From NCBI RefSeq assembly GCF_021183625.1, contig NZ_CP089214.1, positions 2,418,001 to 2,482,000 of the forward strand: DNA of 64,000 nucleotides. Reading direction: 5' to 3'. The position numbers were made by a program, and so were the translations under genes. Within the stretch, counting starts at the first letter, position 1. Every line of letters begins with the position of its first letter. The notes under the pieces were generated by a model. The model was not told where the DNA came from, did no database searches, and saw nothing but the letters and a program-made list of their open reading frames with translations. This DNA comes from Nocardia asteroides. GTDB lineage: Bacteria; Actinomycetota; Actinomycetes; Mycobacteriales; Mycobacteriaceae. Shown here in pieces: positions 9,087 to 18,029 of this stretch.

Positions 9087-10301
9087 TCAGCCCAGCAGCA
9101 CCGGCAACCGCCTGTGCCCGTTCGAGATGAAGCTCGGCACCCGCCCCAGCTCCCCCTCGGACACCGCGAGCCGCATCGCCGGAAAGCGCGCGAAGATCGC
9201 GGGCAGCGCGATCTCGGCCTCCAGCCGGGCCAGCGGCGCACCGAGGCAGTGGTGCGTGCCGTACCCGAAGGCCAGGTGCTCCTTCGCCGACCTGGTGAGG
9301 TCGAACTCGTCGGCGTTCGCGCCGTACACCGCGGGATCCCGGTTGGCCGCCGCGTAACTGGCGAGGATGGCGTCGCCCGCCGCGATCCGCACCCCGCCGA
9401 CCTCGAGCTCCTCCACCGCGAAGCGCAGCGGCAGGTGCGCCAGCGGCGCCTCGTAGCGCAGCGCCTCCTCGATCAGATCGCTCCACGGCACCGCGCCCGA
9501 GCGCAGCCGATCGGCCTCGGCGGGCCGGGTGAGCAGCGCGTGGATGGCCTGGTCGAGCAGGTTGACCGTGGTTTCGTGACCGGCGCCGATCACCAGCAGC
9601 AGGGTGTCGAGCAGCTCCTGCTCGTTCAGCCTGCCGCCGTCCTCCTCGTCCCGGTACGTGATGAGCAGGCTGGTCATGTCGTCGCCGGGCTCGGCGCGCC
9701 GGATCTCGACCAGCTCGCCGAGCAGCCGGTACATCTCGGCGTAGTTGGCCTGCGCCGCCTCGGGCGGCAGCGACGTGTCGAAGAAGCCGTCGACGCAGCT
9801 CCGCAGTCCGGCGTGCAGCTGCTCCGGCACCCCCATCAGGGTGCTGATCACCCGGATCGGGAGCGGATAGGCGTACCCCTCGCGCAGGTCGACGACCCCG
9901 TCCGCCGCCGCCAGCTCGTCGAGCAGCTCGTCGGCGATGGCCTGGATCCGGGGCCGCAGCGCGGCGGTGCGCCGATGCGTGAAGGCGGGCGCCACCAGCT
10001 TGCGCAGCCTGCGGTGCTCCTTGCCGTAGGCGCTGAGCATGTTGGTCACCGCGACCCACGGCAGCAGCGGCCAATCCGCCGCGATCTCGCCCGCGATGAA
10101 CGGGGGCCAGTGCTGTCGCGCGTCCTTGGAGACCCGCGGGTCGACGAGCAGCCCCTTCAGCAGCGCCGCGTCGGTGACCGACCAGGCGGCGATCCCGCCG
10201 GGCAGCTGCACCCGGGTGACCGGGCCGAGCGCGCGGAGCCGCGCGCCCTCGCCCTGGATGTCGGCGCCGGTCGGGTCGAGGACGAGGGGTGGCTGGGCCA
10301 T
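9087..10301 (-). CDS. Cytochrome P450 (canonical, CYP154-like position in the conservon)
   Basis: 404 residues. All P450 landmarks are present: I-helix GAGHETT, ExxR as EALR, and the haem loop [15 protein letters not shown] with the Cys ligand. It is the last gene of the conservon operon, 10 bases after an atypical P450. In Streptomyces coelicolor, conservon-linked P450s often occur as a CYP157-CYP154 pair, and this gene fits the second slot by position. Assignment to a numbered CYP family needs an identity value I cannot compute. The substrate is unknown. Confidence 0.9.
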   Translation of the reverse strand: MAQPPLVLDPTGADIQGEGARLRALGPVTRVQLPGGIAAWSVTDAALLKGLLVDPRVSKDARQHWPPFIAGEIAADWPLLPWVAVTNMLSAYGKEHRRLRKLVAPAFTHRRTAALRPRIQAIADELLDELAAADGVVDLREGYAYPLPIRVISTLMGVPEQLHAGLRSCVDGFFDTSLPPEAAQANYAEMYRLLGELVEIRRAEPGDDMTSLLITYRDEEDGGRLNEQELLDTLLLVIGAGHETTVNLLDQAIHALLTRPAEADRLRSGAVPWSDLIEEALRYEAPLAHLPLRFAVEELEVGGVRIAAGDAILASYAAANRDPAVYGANADEFDLTRSAKEHLAFGYGTHHCLGAPLARLEAEIALPAIFARFPAMRLAVSEGELGRVPSFISNGHRRLPVLLG

Positions 10302-10311
10302 GGCGGGCTCC

Positions 10312-11553
10312 TCAGTAACTCTGCAGCGGTGGAGAGGGTGGGAAGGTGACCGGCAGCGCGACCAGAGCCCGGTGGAACGGGCCGGGCCGCCAGGCGAGCG
10401 CCTCCGGCGGCACGCCGAGCGAGAGTTCGGGCAGCGCGTCGAGCAGCAGATCGATCGCGTCCTGCACGATCAAATAGGCCACCGAGCGGGCCGGGCAGGC
10501 GTGCGGGCCCGCGCTCCAGGCCAGGTGCGAGCGGTTGTCGGTGTAGCGGCCCGCGTCGATGGCCGGGTCGTTGTTGGCGCCGGCCATGCTGATCAGCACC
10601 GGCTGGTTGGCCGGCAGCCAGACGTCGTCGATGAGGATCGGCTGGCGCGGGTAGGTCATGCAGAAGTTGGCCAGCGGCGGGTCGGTGAAGAGCACCTCGT
10701 CGAGCGCGTCCCTGGTGGAGAGGCTGCCGCCGAGCATCTTGCCGCCGAACCGCTCGTCGGTGAGCATGAGCCGGACCGTGTTCACGATCAGGTTCATCAT
10801 CGGCTCGATCCCGGCGCCGTACAGCGTGAGCAGCTGCTGGATGGCCTCGTTGTCGTCGAACCCGGCCGGGTGGTGCACCACCCTGGACGCCATGTCGGGG
10901 CCGGGGTCGCGGCGCTTGAGCAGCACGAGCTCGTGCAGCCCCGCGGTGAACATCGCCGCGCCCTTCTCGGCGTGCTCGACGTCGAAGACCAGCGCCATGC
11001 CCTCGGCGATGGTCTGCCCGATCTCCGGCGGGCAGCCGACCAGCTCGTTGACGACCGCGAAGATCAGCGGGAACGCGAACTGGCCGACCAGGTCGGCCGA
11101 GCCGACCTCGCAGAAGCTGTTGATCAGCGGGGTGGCGATCCGCTCGACGGCGCGCTGCGCCCCGTGCATGTCCACGTCGGCGAGCGCGGCGACGCTGGCG
11201 GCCCGGTACCTGGCGTGCTCGGCGCCCGCGCTGCGCAGCGCGTTCGGCCGCCACTCCAGCATGGGCAGCACCGGGCAGTCGCTCGGGGCGTCGCGCTGCC
11301 ACATCCGCGGGTCGGCCGGGAAGTGGTCGGGGTCGTTGAGGATCTGGACCGCGGTGCGGTACCCGATCACCAGCGTGGCGGCGACGCCGGGCGAGAGCTC
11401 CACCGGCACCAGCGACCCGAAGCGCCTGCGCATCTCGCGGTACGCGCTGTGCGGATCGGCGGCGAACTCATCGGACCAGAGCGGATACCTGGGCCCCTCG
11501 GTGTCGAACGGCGACCCGTGCGGGACGGGGCACCCGGGTGCGGGTTGGCTCAT
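10312..11553 (-). CDS. Atypical cytochrome P450 lacking ExxR (CYP157-like), conservon member
   Basis: 413 residues. The haem loop is [15 protein letters not shown], so the Cys ligand is present but the usual FGxGxHxCxG is altered. Where ExxR should be, the sequence reads [10 protein letters not shown], so the Arg is replaced by Phe. The I-helix is GAGIEPMMN, without the acid-Thr pair. CYP157 proteins of Streptomyces conservons are known for lacking ExxR, and this copy shares both that trait and the gene position. It overlaps the GTPase gene by four bases (ATGA at 11550-11553). Catalytic activity is doubtful. Confidence 0.88.
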   Translation of the reverse strand: MSQPAPGCPVPHGSPFDTEGPRYPLWSDEFAADPHSAYREMRRRFGSLVPVELSPGVAATLVIGYRTAVQILNDPDHFPADPRMWQRDAPSDCPVLPMLEWRPNALRSAGAEHARYRAASVAALADVDMHGAQRAVERIATPLINSFCEVGSADLVGQFAFPLIFAVVNELVGCPPEIGQTIAEGMALVFDVEHAEKGAAMFTAGLHELVLLKRRDPGPDMASRVVHHPAGFDDNEAIQQLLTLYGAGIEPMMNLIVNTVRLMLTDERFGGKMLGGSLSTRDALDEVLFTDPPLANFCMTYPRQPILIDDVWLPANQPVLISMAGANNDPAIDAGRYTDNRSHLAWSAGPHACPARSVAYLIVQDAIDLLLDALPELSLGVPPEALAWRPGPFHRALVALPVTFPPSPPLQSY

Positions 11554-12155
11554 TGCTGAAACTCCAGACGGTGGAACAGGAATTCGACGAGGGTGATCAG
11601 CGAACGCAGACAGGCACCGCGATCCCTGGCGTCGAGGTGGACCAGCGGGGTGCTCGGGGCGAGGTCGAGCGCGTCGCGGACCTCCTCCAACGGATACGTC
11701 CGCGACCCGTCGAACTCGTTGATCCCCACCGCATACGGAACCCCACGCTCCTCCAACACCGACAACACCTCATCGGCCTTGTCGATCCGGCGCGTATCGA
11801 TCAACACCAACGCCCCCAACGCCCCCCGCGCCAACTCCTCCCACAACGGCACGAACCGCTGCTGCCCCGGAGTCCCGAACAAATACAACGCCAACTGCGG
11901 ATTCAACGTGATCCGCCCGAAATCCATCGCCACCGTCGTCGAGGACTTCCCCGGCAACCCCGCCATGTCATCCACCCCGACACTGGCCTCGGTGATCGTC
12001 TCCTCGGTCCGCAACGGCCGAATCTCGGAAATACTGTTGACGAACGTGGTCTTCCCGACCCCGAAATTCCCCGCCACCAGCAACTTCACCGACCGCGTCA
12101 CCGTCTCCGGCACATAATCGACCGACCGGTCAGGCCGGGAGAGCACGGAGCCCAT
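11550..12155 (-). CDS. Conservon small GTPase (CvnD-like)
   Basis: 201 residues from ATG 12155; the frame remains open to 12224 but the extra residues are not protein-like. The P-loop is GNFGVGKTT (residues about 29-37), followed by the switch region GVDDMAGLPGKSSTT, a G3-type DxxG equivalent at LFGTPGQQRF, and NEFD in place of NKxD. These are Ras/Arf-like features of the conservon GTPase that works with the roadblock and DUF742 partners. It overlaps the DUF742 gene by 26 bases. Codons over about 11690-12130 use more A/T at third positions than the gene's 3' end. Confidence 0.92.
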   Translation of the reverse strand: MGSVLSRPDRSVDYVPETVTRSVKLLVAGNFGVGKTTFVNSISEIRPLRTEETITEASVGVDDMAGLPGKSSTTVAMDFGRITLNPQLALYLFGTPGQQRFVPLWEELARGALGALVLIDTRRIDKADEVLSVLEERGVPYAVGINEFDGSRTYPLEEVRDALDLAPSTPLVHLDARDRGACLRSLITLVEFLFHRLEFQQ

Positions 12156-12474
12156 TGAGAACCTCCTCGAGCAGAGCGATATCCGGCACCGCTTCCAACG
12201 GCCGCGGACTGGAAAGATGCTCACTGTCGAGCAGATCCGACACCACGATCTTCACCACCGACGGCGGCATATCCAGATACGCCGCCACCTCGGCGATCGA
12301 CAGCGAACCCTTGGTACTGCAGAGCGACAGCACGCGGCGGGCGTCCGGCGCCAGCCCGATGGGCGGCTCGGAACCCGCGACGACCAGCGTCACCAGATCG
12401 AGCAGCCGGGTGGCGCGGGTGCGGCCCCCGGTGCGGACGTAGGCGCGGACCAGATCGGGGTCGCGGCCGCTCAC
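12130..12474 (-). CDS. DUF742 protein (CvnC-like)
   Basis: 114 residues. It starts with RAYVRTGGRTRA and carries LSIAEVAAYLDMPPSVVKIV, the winged-helix-like core of DUF742. This family is the third member of conservons and is thought to sit between the sensor-like ATPase and the GTPase. It overlaps the roadblock gene by four bases (ATGA at 12471-12474) and the GTPase gene by 26, so all are translationally coupled. Confidence 0.92.
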   Translation of the reverse strand: MSGRDPDLVRAYVRTGGRTRATRLLDLVTLVVAGSEPPIGLAPDARRVLSLCSTKGSLSIAEVAAYLDMPPSVVKIVVSDLLDSEHLSSPRPLEAVPDIALLEEVLNGLRALPA

Positions 12475-12896
12475 CGCAGACCGCCGTCGTCTCTCCGCCG
12501 GGGCGCGCTGGCCAGCTCGTGCCCGACCCGGGCGGCGAGCTCGTTCATTCGGTGCGCGATCAGCCCGACATCCAGATCGACGGTGGTCGCCACGCCGAGC
12601 AGGGCACCCTCGCCTGCCGCGGTGATCATGATCATGCCCTCGTCGTACTCGGTCATGTTCTGCCGCACCGTGTTACCGCTGGTCCCGCAGAACTCACCGA
12701 GCGCCTTGCCCAGCGACCGCAACCCCGACGCCGCCGCGGCGAACCGCTCGGCGTCATCCTTGGAAATCCCCGCACTGTGCGCAATGCGCAACCCGTCATC
12801 GGACAACAGCACCGCGAACCGGACCCCGGGCACCTCGAGATCCTCGAGAAGCCACCCCAGTTTGTTGCTGCTGTCGGTCACGCTCGGTGTGCCCAT
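12471..12896 (-). CDS. Roadblock/LC7 protein of the conservon (CvnB-like)
   Basis: 141 residues from ATG 12896, whose A is shared with the stop codon of the kinase gene (TGATG). Residues 10-120 form the Roadblock/LC7 fold: LGWLLEDLEVPGVRFAVLLS, HSAGISKDDAERFAAAASGL and MIMITAAGEGALLGVATT. It is expected to act as an exchange or scaffold partner of the GTPase two genes downstream. The spacing leaves no room for a separate promoter. Confidence 0.92.
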   Translation of the reverse strand: MGTPSVTDSSNKLGWLLEDLEVPGVRFAVLLSDDGLRIAHSAGISKDDAERFAAAASGLRSLGKALGEFCGTSGNTVRQNMTEYDEGMIMITAAGEGALLGVATTVDLDVGLIAHRMNELAARVGHELASAPRRRDDGGLR

Positions 12897-14356
12897 CAGG
12901 ATGTCGTCCCTTCCGTCTGTTCGGATGCGGCGGCACGGCCGCTCTTGGAACCGGACTGCCACGCCGCCGCGATATCCGGCCGCGCCAACCCGGGATCGGT
13001 CCGCGGACCGCTCGTCTTCACCATCGCGGCGACGGTCGCCCGGCGCCTGCGCCGCGGCAGACCACCGCCCGCGATCTCCCGCACCGACGCCTCCGGCTCG
13101 GGATCCGATGCCGGTTCGGGGCTCGGCACCGCGGCGACCACCGGCTCGGCGCGCACCGATGCGACGGGCTGCGGGGTGCCGTTCTGCTGCTGCGCGCCGA
13201 AGCGGTCGGCGGTGCTGCGGGCGATCGGCGCCGCGGGGATCTCGATGGGCTCGGGGGCGGGCGCTGCGGGAGGCGGGGTGATCAGCAGGGTCTCGGGGAT
13301 GTAGACCATCGCCCGCATACCGCCATACGCATTCGGCCCATCGATATACACCGTGAACCCATACCGCCGAGCAAGCGCCGCCACACCCGGAAAACCCACC
13401 TTCGGCGACGGACCCAGCTGATGGATATCCACCGACCGCTCCCCCGCCAGAACCTGACGCGCCTCCTCCATCTGCTCGGAATTCATCCGAACACCCGCAT
13501 CATCGACAATCACGGTCACCCCGTGATGCCCCTCCTGAAACCCGACATCCACATACGACGTCGGCGGCGAATACCGCAACGCGTTATCCAGCAACGTCGC
13601 CAGCGTATGCACCAACGGCTCCACCGCCCGCGAGATCACCATCCGATCCAACTGATTCGACCGAACCCGCAGATAATCCCGCACCCGCCCCGTCGCACCA
13701 CCCACCACATCGGTCAACGACTGCGACGGCCACCGACGACCAGGCAAACCACCACACACGATCACATACGACTGCGCCTGCCTGATCATCTGCTGCACCG
13801 AATGATCGATCCGCGTCAACGTCGCATACACCTCGTCATCACGATGCTCACGCAACGCCGCCGACACGACCTGACTCACATCGGCACCCAAACTCACCAC
13901 CGACGTACCGAACGACCGCACCGCACCACTCGTGGCATCCCGCGCCGAACTCGACAACCGCTCCCGCACCGCCTCCTCGGCAGACTGCACCGCGACCCGC
14001 GACTTCTCTTCGGCGTCCCGGATGGTCTGGTCGCGCACCTCCGACTGCAGCATCCTGAGCTCGTCGGCATAGCGCTCGGCGGTCCACCGCAAACCTTGGG
14101 CGAACCGTGAATTCTCGGTGCCCGGCGCGACTTCGGGGATAGGCGCGGGCTCGTGCCTGCGCACCGAGGCGGCGACCGCGGGCAGGGTGGTAGCGGCGAG
14201 CCGCTCCAGCGCCTCGTCGTGCAGGCGCTGCTCGGCGATCAGCGCATCGATACGGGACTGCTTGCGGCGCACTACCTGCACCGCGTAGATCGTGGTGACC
14301 GTGACCAGCACGACGGTCACGATCCAGGGAAGCACCACGGCAAAATCTGAACTCAT
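12896..14356 (-). CDS. Conservon sensor-histidine-kinase-like ATPase (CvnA-like)
   Basis: 486 residues from ATG 14356, preceded by GAGAGA; the frame continues to 14572 without protein-like sequence. One membrane helix (residues about 6-28, VVLPWIVTVVLVTVTTIYAV) is followed by a long helical linker. A HATPase_c domain lies at about 220-370, with LLDNALRYSPP (N box), VIVDDAGVRM (G1-like) and VGFPGVAALARRYGF. The Pro/Arg-rich tail of about 110 residues is low-complexity. No obvious phospho-acceptor H box was seen, as in other CvnA proteins. It heads the six-gene operon. Confidence 0.9.
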   Translation of the reverse strand: MSSDFAVVLPWIVTVVLVTVTTIYAVQVVRRKQSRIDALIAEQRLHDEALERLAATTLPAVAASVRRHEPAPIPEVAPGTENSRFAQGLRWTAERYADELRMLQSEVRDQTIRDAEEKSRVAVQSAEEAVRERLSSSARDATSGAVRSFGTSVVSLGADVSQVVSAALREHRDDEVYATLTRIDHSVQQMIRQAQSYVIVCGGLPGRRWPSQSLTDVVGGATGRVRDYLRVRSNQLDRMVISRAVEPLVHTLATLLDNALRYSPPTSYVDVGFQEGHHGVTVIVDDAGVRMNSEQMEEARQVLAGERSVDIHQLGPSPKVGFPGVAALARRYGFTVYIDGPNAYGGMRAMVYIPETLLITPPPAAPAPEPIEIPAAPIARSTADRFGAQQQNGTPQPVASVRAEPVVAAVPSPEPASDPEPEASVREIAGGGLPRRRRRATVAAMVKTSGPRTDPGLARPDIAAAWQSGSKSGRAAASEQTEGTTS

Positions 14357-14876
14357 CAGTTCTCTCGTGTTGAGGGACTCGAGGACCGGGGGGATCGGGG
14401 TGCCCGGCGAGCCGCGCAATACCCCTGCTGCCGAACGTCTTTGATCGCGCACGGCCTGCCACACCGATCCCGGCGATCGGCACACAGTAGCAGTATCACG
14501 AAGAAGTCTCGATTCGCGAGATGGCGAACAATTGCGGTCTCCGAGAGGGTTAACAGTGCGCAAAATAATCATGACCGAAGGATTCCGTCCGGTAGCGATG
14601 ATCTTTTACCACAGTGTTAAATACTTGCTACGGATCCCGTTGCCCGACAGTGAGTTTCGCTGTATCAGACAGTAGCCGCTCCGGCCGTGCCGACGCATGA
14701 CTCGTCAATTATGGAAGCCCGTTCCCATCGCTTTCCGCACCGAACCGAACAATTGTTTTCTGTTTCCCCGGTCACTTATAAACCGACCGGTTGCCCGGGT
14801 TACCCCCGAACCCATCCGTGCGGCCGGGCGGCTCCGAAGGTGAATCGACAGACACTGTTCGAACGAAAGGTGATCG
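14357..14876. promoter_or_regulatory. Divergent promoter region, conservon / secreted protein
   Basis: 520 bases separate the leftward conservon from a rightward secreted-protein gene. The part 14500-14780 is clearly richer in A/T than its surroundings, with runs such as CAAAATAATCATG and GTGTTAAATACTTG, as expected for promoters on both strands. No open frame here looks like a gene. No RNA fold was recognised. Confidence 0.45.
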
Positions 14877-15683
14877 ATGGGCACCGGCAAGCACAGGGCA
14901 CTCGCCCCGGCTCGGAGGCGGATGGGCTACGCGGTGGCGGCGGGGGCGGTTCCGGTGGCGCTGTCGCTGGTGGCAACCGGGACGGCGCACGCCTCGCCCG
15001 AGCCGCGGGCAGCGGTCGGCCCGGTCGAGGTGGCACCGATCGCCGACGAGCAGGCGCCCGCGGCCGCCGAGGTGCCGAACGTCAACCCCTACTACGGCGT
15101 CCGCTACCCGGACGAGGTACTGAGTTCGCTGCAGGGCGCGCGCTCGATGCCCGCCTACGGCTACCTCTCCCCCGTCGAGAACCTGCACGGCCCAGCGCCC
15201 GCCAAGCCCGTCCCGCCGATCACCCCGCCGGCCGGCGTGCTGCGCTTCGGCGACGTCCAGGTGGAGTCGCCGGACTGGCTGCCGCGCGAGCAGGCCATCC
15301 AGATCAACGACGCCGCCGCCGCACAGGAGGCCGGGCTGGCCACCTACTTCGACTCCGTGGGCATGGAGCGCACCCGCTCGGATCGGGTCGCGAGCCAGAC
15401 CATCGGCTCCGCTGCGGCCGGTGCGGCGGCGGGCGCCGCCTTCGCCGCGCCGTTCGGTGTGATCGGGGCGGCGGCGGGCGGCACGATCGGTGCGCTGGTC
15501 GGGGTGCCGTTCATGCCGATCGGTCTGGCGGCCGTTCCGCTCGGCGCCGCCTACGGCGCCGGGCTCATGGTGGCGCCGCTCGCCGCCATCGGCGCGGGGC
15601 TCGGCGCCGGGGTCGGAGTGGTGCAGGGGCTGGCCGCGCCGCCGCAGGCGCTCGGGCCCGCTCCGGAGGTCGTCCAGAGCTGA
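14877..15683 (+). CDS. Secreted protein with Gly/Ala-rich hydrophobic C-terminal half
   Basis: 268 residues from ATG 14877, with GAAAGG six bases upstream. A Sec-type signal peptide is clear: RRMGYAVAAGAVPVALSLVA ending TAHASPEP. Residues about 40-150 are Pro-rich and extended. From about 170 the protein turns into glycine-zipper-like helices (SAAAGAAAGAAFAAPFGVIG, GGTIGALVGVPFMPIGLAAV). Similar secreted proteins occur across Nocardia-type genomes, but no function is established. Membrane association or oligomerisation of the C-terminal part is an inference. Confidence 0.7.
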   Translation: MGTGKHRALAPARRRMGYAVAAGAVPVALSLVATGTAHASPEPRAAVGPVEVAPIADEQAPAAAEVPNVNPYYGVRYPDEVLSSLQGARSMPAYGYLSPVENLHGPAPAKPVPPITPPAGVLRFGDVQVESPDWLPREQAIQINDAAAAQEAGLATYFDSVGMERTRSDRVASQTIGSAAAGAAAGAAFAAPFGVIGAAAGGTIGALVGVPFMPIGLAAVPLGAAYGAGLMVAPLAAIGAGLGAGVGVVQGLAAPPQALGPAPEVVQS

Positions 15684-15697
15684 GCCTCCCTTCCCTG

Positions 15698-15734
15698 CGC
15701 GCCGCCATCCGGCTTCCGGGTGGCGGCGCGTTTT
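15698..15734 (+). terminator. Intrinsic terminator after the Gly/Ala-rich secreted protein
   Basis: Arms CGCGCCGCCA (15698-15707) and TGGCGGCGCG (15721-15730) pair perfectly. The inner CCGG boxes extend the stem, and TTTT follows at 15731-15734. Confidence 0.75.
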
Positions 15735-15834
15735 CTGTGCCCGCGTAACGCCTCGACCACACCGTCCGACAGTGAACATGAGTGTTCGCAAAAGGCTGCG
15801 GAACTCGATCCGTTGCGACAGTGAGGATTTCACC

Positions 15835-16116
15835 ATGAAGAAGCCGACCACCGTGCTCGCCGAGGTCGCCGTGGCGCTCGGCGCCGCGGCGAGCGTCGCC
15901 ACGCTCGCCGCACCGGCCGCTTCGGCCACCGTCACCGGCATCACCGTCGCGCCCGGGCGCACCCTCGGCGCGCACGACTACGGCACCGGCTGCTCCTACA
16001 CCGTCACCGCAACCGTCGACGACTCCGCGCCGGTCTACTTCTTCGAGGAGGGCCAGGGCCCGACCGACTACGTCGGCACCGGGATCAACCTCGGCTCCGC
16101 CTGCGTCGCGCTGTAA
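15835..16116 (+). CDS. Small secreted protein, 93 aa
   Basis: ATG 15835 follows GAGGATTTCACC. The N-terminus KKPTTVLAEVAVALGAAASV, ending in APAASATV, is a Sec signal peptide. The mature part of about 60 residues carries two Cys (GCSYTVTATVD and GSACVAL) that could form one disulfide, and reads like a small beta-sandwich. The family is not recognised. The next gene also encodes a small secreted beta-type protein, so the two may share a role at the cell surface. Confidence 0.65.
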   Translation: MKKPTTVLAEVAVALGAAASVATLAAPAASATVTGITVAPGRTLGAHDYGTGCSYTVTATVDDSAPVYFFEEGQGPTDYVGTGINLGSACVAL

Positions 16117-16439
16117 TCGAGGAGCAACGCGCACCCGCTCATCCAGCTGTGGTGCTTCGTCAGCCGGTCCGCCCAGCACGGAGTCCGCGCAGCCCTACCG
16201 CCGTCGGGGACCGTTCGAGATTGCGATGAAATGCGGTCGTACCACCCACAGAAATGCGATGATCTTGCCGGGAATTAACTATGAAGAATGGATATTCAAC
16301 AGCGGATAAAAACATTCCTGTCATGCTTTAATTGGCGATTCCGATTCACAGCAAGAAGAGAACGGGCTATATTTCAAACACCCGATTCACGGGGTTCGAC
16401 ACCCCGTCGTACCATTGCTCGAAATTCCTGGAGATTGCC
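16117..16439. promoter_or_regulatory. A/T-richer promoter region
   Basis: 323 bases between two secreted-protein genes. From about 16200 to 16390 the sequence is unusually A/T-rich for this genome (for example GGAATTAACTATGAAGAATG and AAAAACATTCC), so a promoter for the next gene is likely. No hairpin or open frame of note was seen. Confidence 0.4.
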
Positions 16440-17054
16440 ATGAGACCGACCTCCCTGCTCCGCGCCTGCGTTATCGCCCCGATCGCCGTCGCCTCCGTCT
16501 TCTGCCTCGCGGCACCGGCGAGCGCCGCCCCCGTCAGTGTCAACTGGAGTTGCCGTGGCACGGTCTTCGGCATCGGCCAGACCTCGACCATGACCACGTC
16601 GGTCACCGGCACCGCGCCGGGTTCGGCGGCGTCGGGTTCCGCGGTGGCCATCACCATCACGCCGGGCGCCTCGTCGGTGCCGAGCTCGGCCTCCGGGTTC
16701 ACCGTGAACAACATCAGCAACCTGAAGATGACCATCCCGACGCCGGCGAACTCGACCCTGGTCTCCGCGACCGCCTCCGGCGGCACCGTGGCGGGCAGCG
16801 TCGCCACCTCGGGCGGGAACGTGGTGCTGACCGTGCCGGGGCCGATCGCGGGCGGCACCAGCTTCACCCCGCCCGCGGTGACCGTCAACGTCACCGCGGG
16901 CAGCCCCGGGACCTCGATCACCAGCAAGTACGCGGGCACCAGCTACACCAGCCCCGGCATGACGATGACGACCAACGTCGCCTTCGTCGGCAATGTCGCG
17001 ACCTCGTGTTACCCGAACCCGTCGCCGACCCTCACCACCACGTCGGTGACCTGA
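16440..17054 (+). CDS. Secreted beta-rich protein, 204 aa
   Basis: ATG 16440 with CTGGAG upstream; an earlier in-frame ATG at 16332 adds a non-protein-like leader. The signal peptide ACVIAPIAVASVFCLAAPAS ends at ASAAPVSV. The mature protein is almost entirely Thr, Ser, Val, Gly and Ala in alternating patterns, so an all-beta fold is expected. Two Cys (WSCRGTVF, ATSCYPNP) sit at opposite ends and could close the domain. No family was recognised. A terminator hairpin follows at 17116-17140. Confidence 0.65.
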   Translation: MRPTSLLRACVIAPIAVASVFCLAAPASAAPVSVNWSCRGTVFGIGQTSTMTTSVTGTAPGSAASGSAVAITITPGASSVPSSASGFTVNNISNLKMTIPTPANSTLVSATASGGTVAGSVATSGGNVVLTVPGPIAGGTSFTPPAVTVNVTAGSPGTSITSKYAGTSYTSPGMTMTTNVAFVGNVATSCYPNPSPTLTTTSVT

Positions 17055-17358
17055 TTCCGGGGGCGTGCGGCACGGAACGGTGACCGATGCCGCAGGCCCG
17101 CGGTGCACGCGCCCGGACCGGGCTGCCGAGCAGCCCGGTCTCGGTCCCGGCCCAGCTATCGGCCCGACAACGGTTGTCCCGCTTAATGTTTGATGGGCAA
17201 TGTCCACTTCGGCCGAATTCGGCATCGTATCGGTCACTGTGTCGTACAGTGCATGTCCGGCACCGCCACGACCGCTTCCACGGTCGGCGCGGTGCCCGCT
17301 TTCGTGATGTTCGGCAGCCGCTCTCCGCCCTGCCGACGAACGATCGACAGGAGTCACC
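17055..17358. other. Intergenic region between secreted protein and MarR gene
   Basis: The first part holds the terminator hairpin 17116-17140. The stretch 17160-17240 is A/T-richer (TTAATGTTTGATGGGCAATG) and may hold the MarR promoter. No gene was supported here. Confidence 0.35.
17116..17140 (+). terminator. Hairpin terminator after the 204-aa secreted protein
   Basis: Arms GACCGGGCTG and CAGCCCGGTC are perfect 10-bp complements around a CCGAG loop. No U-run follows, which is common in actinobacteria. Confidence 0.5.
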
Positions 17359-17934
17359 ATGCCTGCGCCGAACGCCCGGCGGCGATCCCTGCCGCACGCG
17401 GGGAAAGCGGCAACCGGCACTCGCGATTCCAAGCCCCGGTGCCCGAGAACGACCCAGCCCGCCCGGATCTCGGCCGAACTCAAGCGGGCCCTCGAGTTCT
17501 ACCACGGCACCGCCGAGGACCTGATCCGGGAATTCATCCGGGTGCTCGGCGTGAACGAGACCGACCGGCGGGCCCTGGAGATCGTCCTGCTGGAGAACGA
17601 GAAGGATACGACACCGGGGCTGCTGGCCGAACGCCTCGGCCTCACCGCCGCCGGCGTGACCATCATGCTGAACCGACTGGAGAAGCAGGGCTACATCGCC
17701 CGCACCCTGCACCCGACCGACCGCCGCCGCGTGATCGTGCTGGCGACCGACCTCGCGGCGCATCGCGTTCAGGAACTCGTCGTTCCGATGATCGTCGAGA
17801 GTTACAAGATGCTGCTCGACTCGTACGACCCCGCGGAACTCGACACCATCGCCGATTTCCTCACCCGCGCGGGCGAGCTGCAGAAAATTCACCGGCAACG
17901 GTTGCGAGACGTGGACCCCTACGCGAGGCCCTGA
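17359..17934 (+). CDS. MarR-family transcriptional regulator
   Basis: 191 residues from ATG 17359, preceded by CAGGAGTCACC. The N-terminal 35 residues are basic and probably disordered. Residues about 70-135 form the winged helix: TPGLLAERLGLTAAGVTIML, then NRLEKQGYIARTLHPTDRRR with the wing. Helices at both ends would give the dimer. The target is unknown; the next gene, a membrane-anchored Thr-rich protein starting 96 bases downstream, is a candidate. Confidence 0.85.
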   Translation: MPAPNARRRSLPHAGKAATGTRDSKPRCPRTTQPARISAELKRALEFYHGTAEDLIREFIRVLGVNETDRRALEIVLLENEKDTTPGLLAERLGLTAAGVTIMLNRLEKQGYIARTLHPTDRRRVIVLATDLAAHRVQELVVPMIVESYKMLLDSYDPAELDTIADFLTRAGELQKIHRQRLRDVDPYARP

Positions 17935-18029
17935 ATTCCTCTTCGCCGCGGTCGACAGTTACTCGACGGGTGATCGCGCTGTCAGCACAGTGCCGTTCGG
18001 CAATTCGCGAGCGAGAAAGCGGTAGTGCA

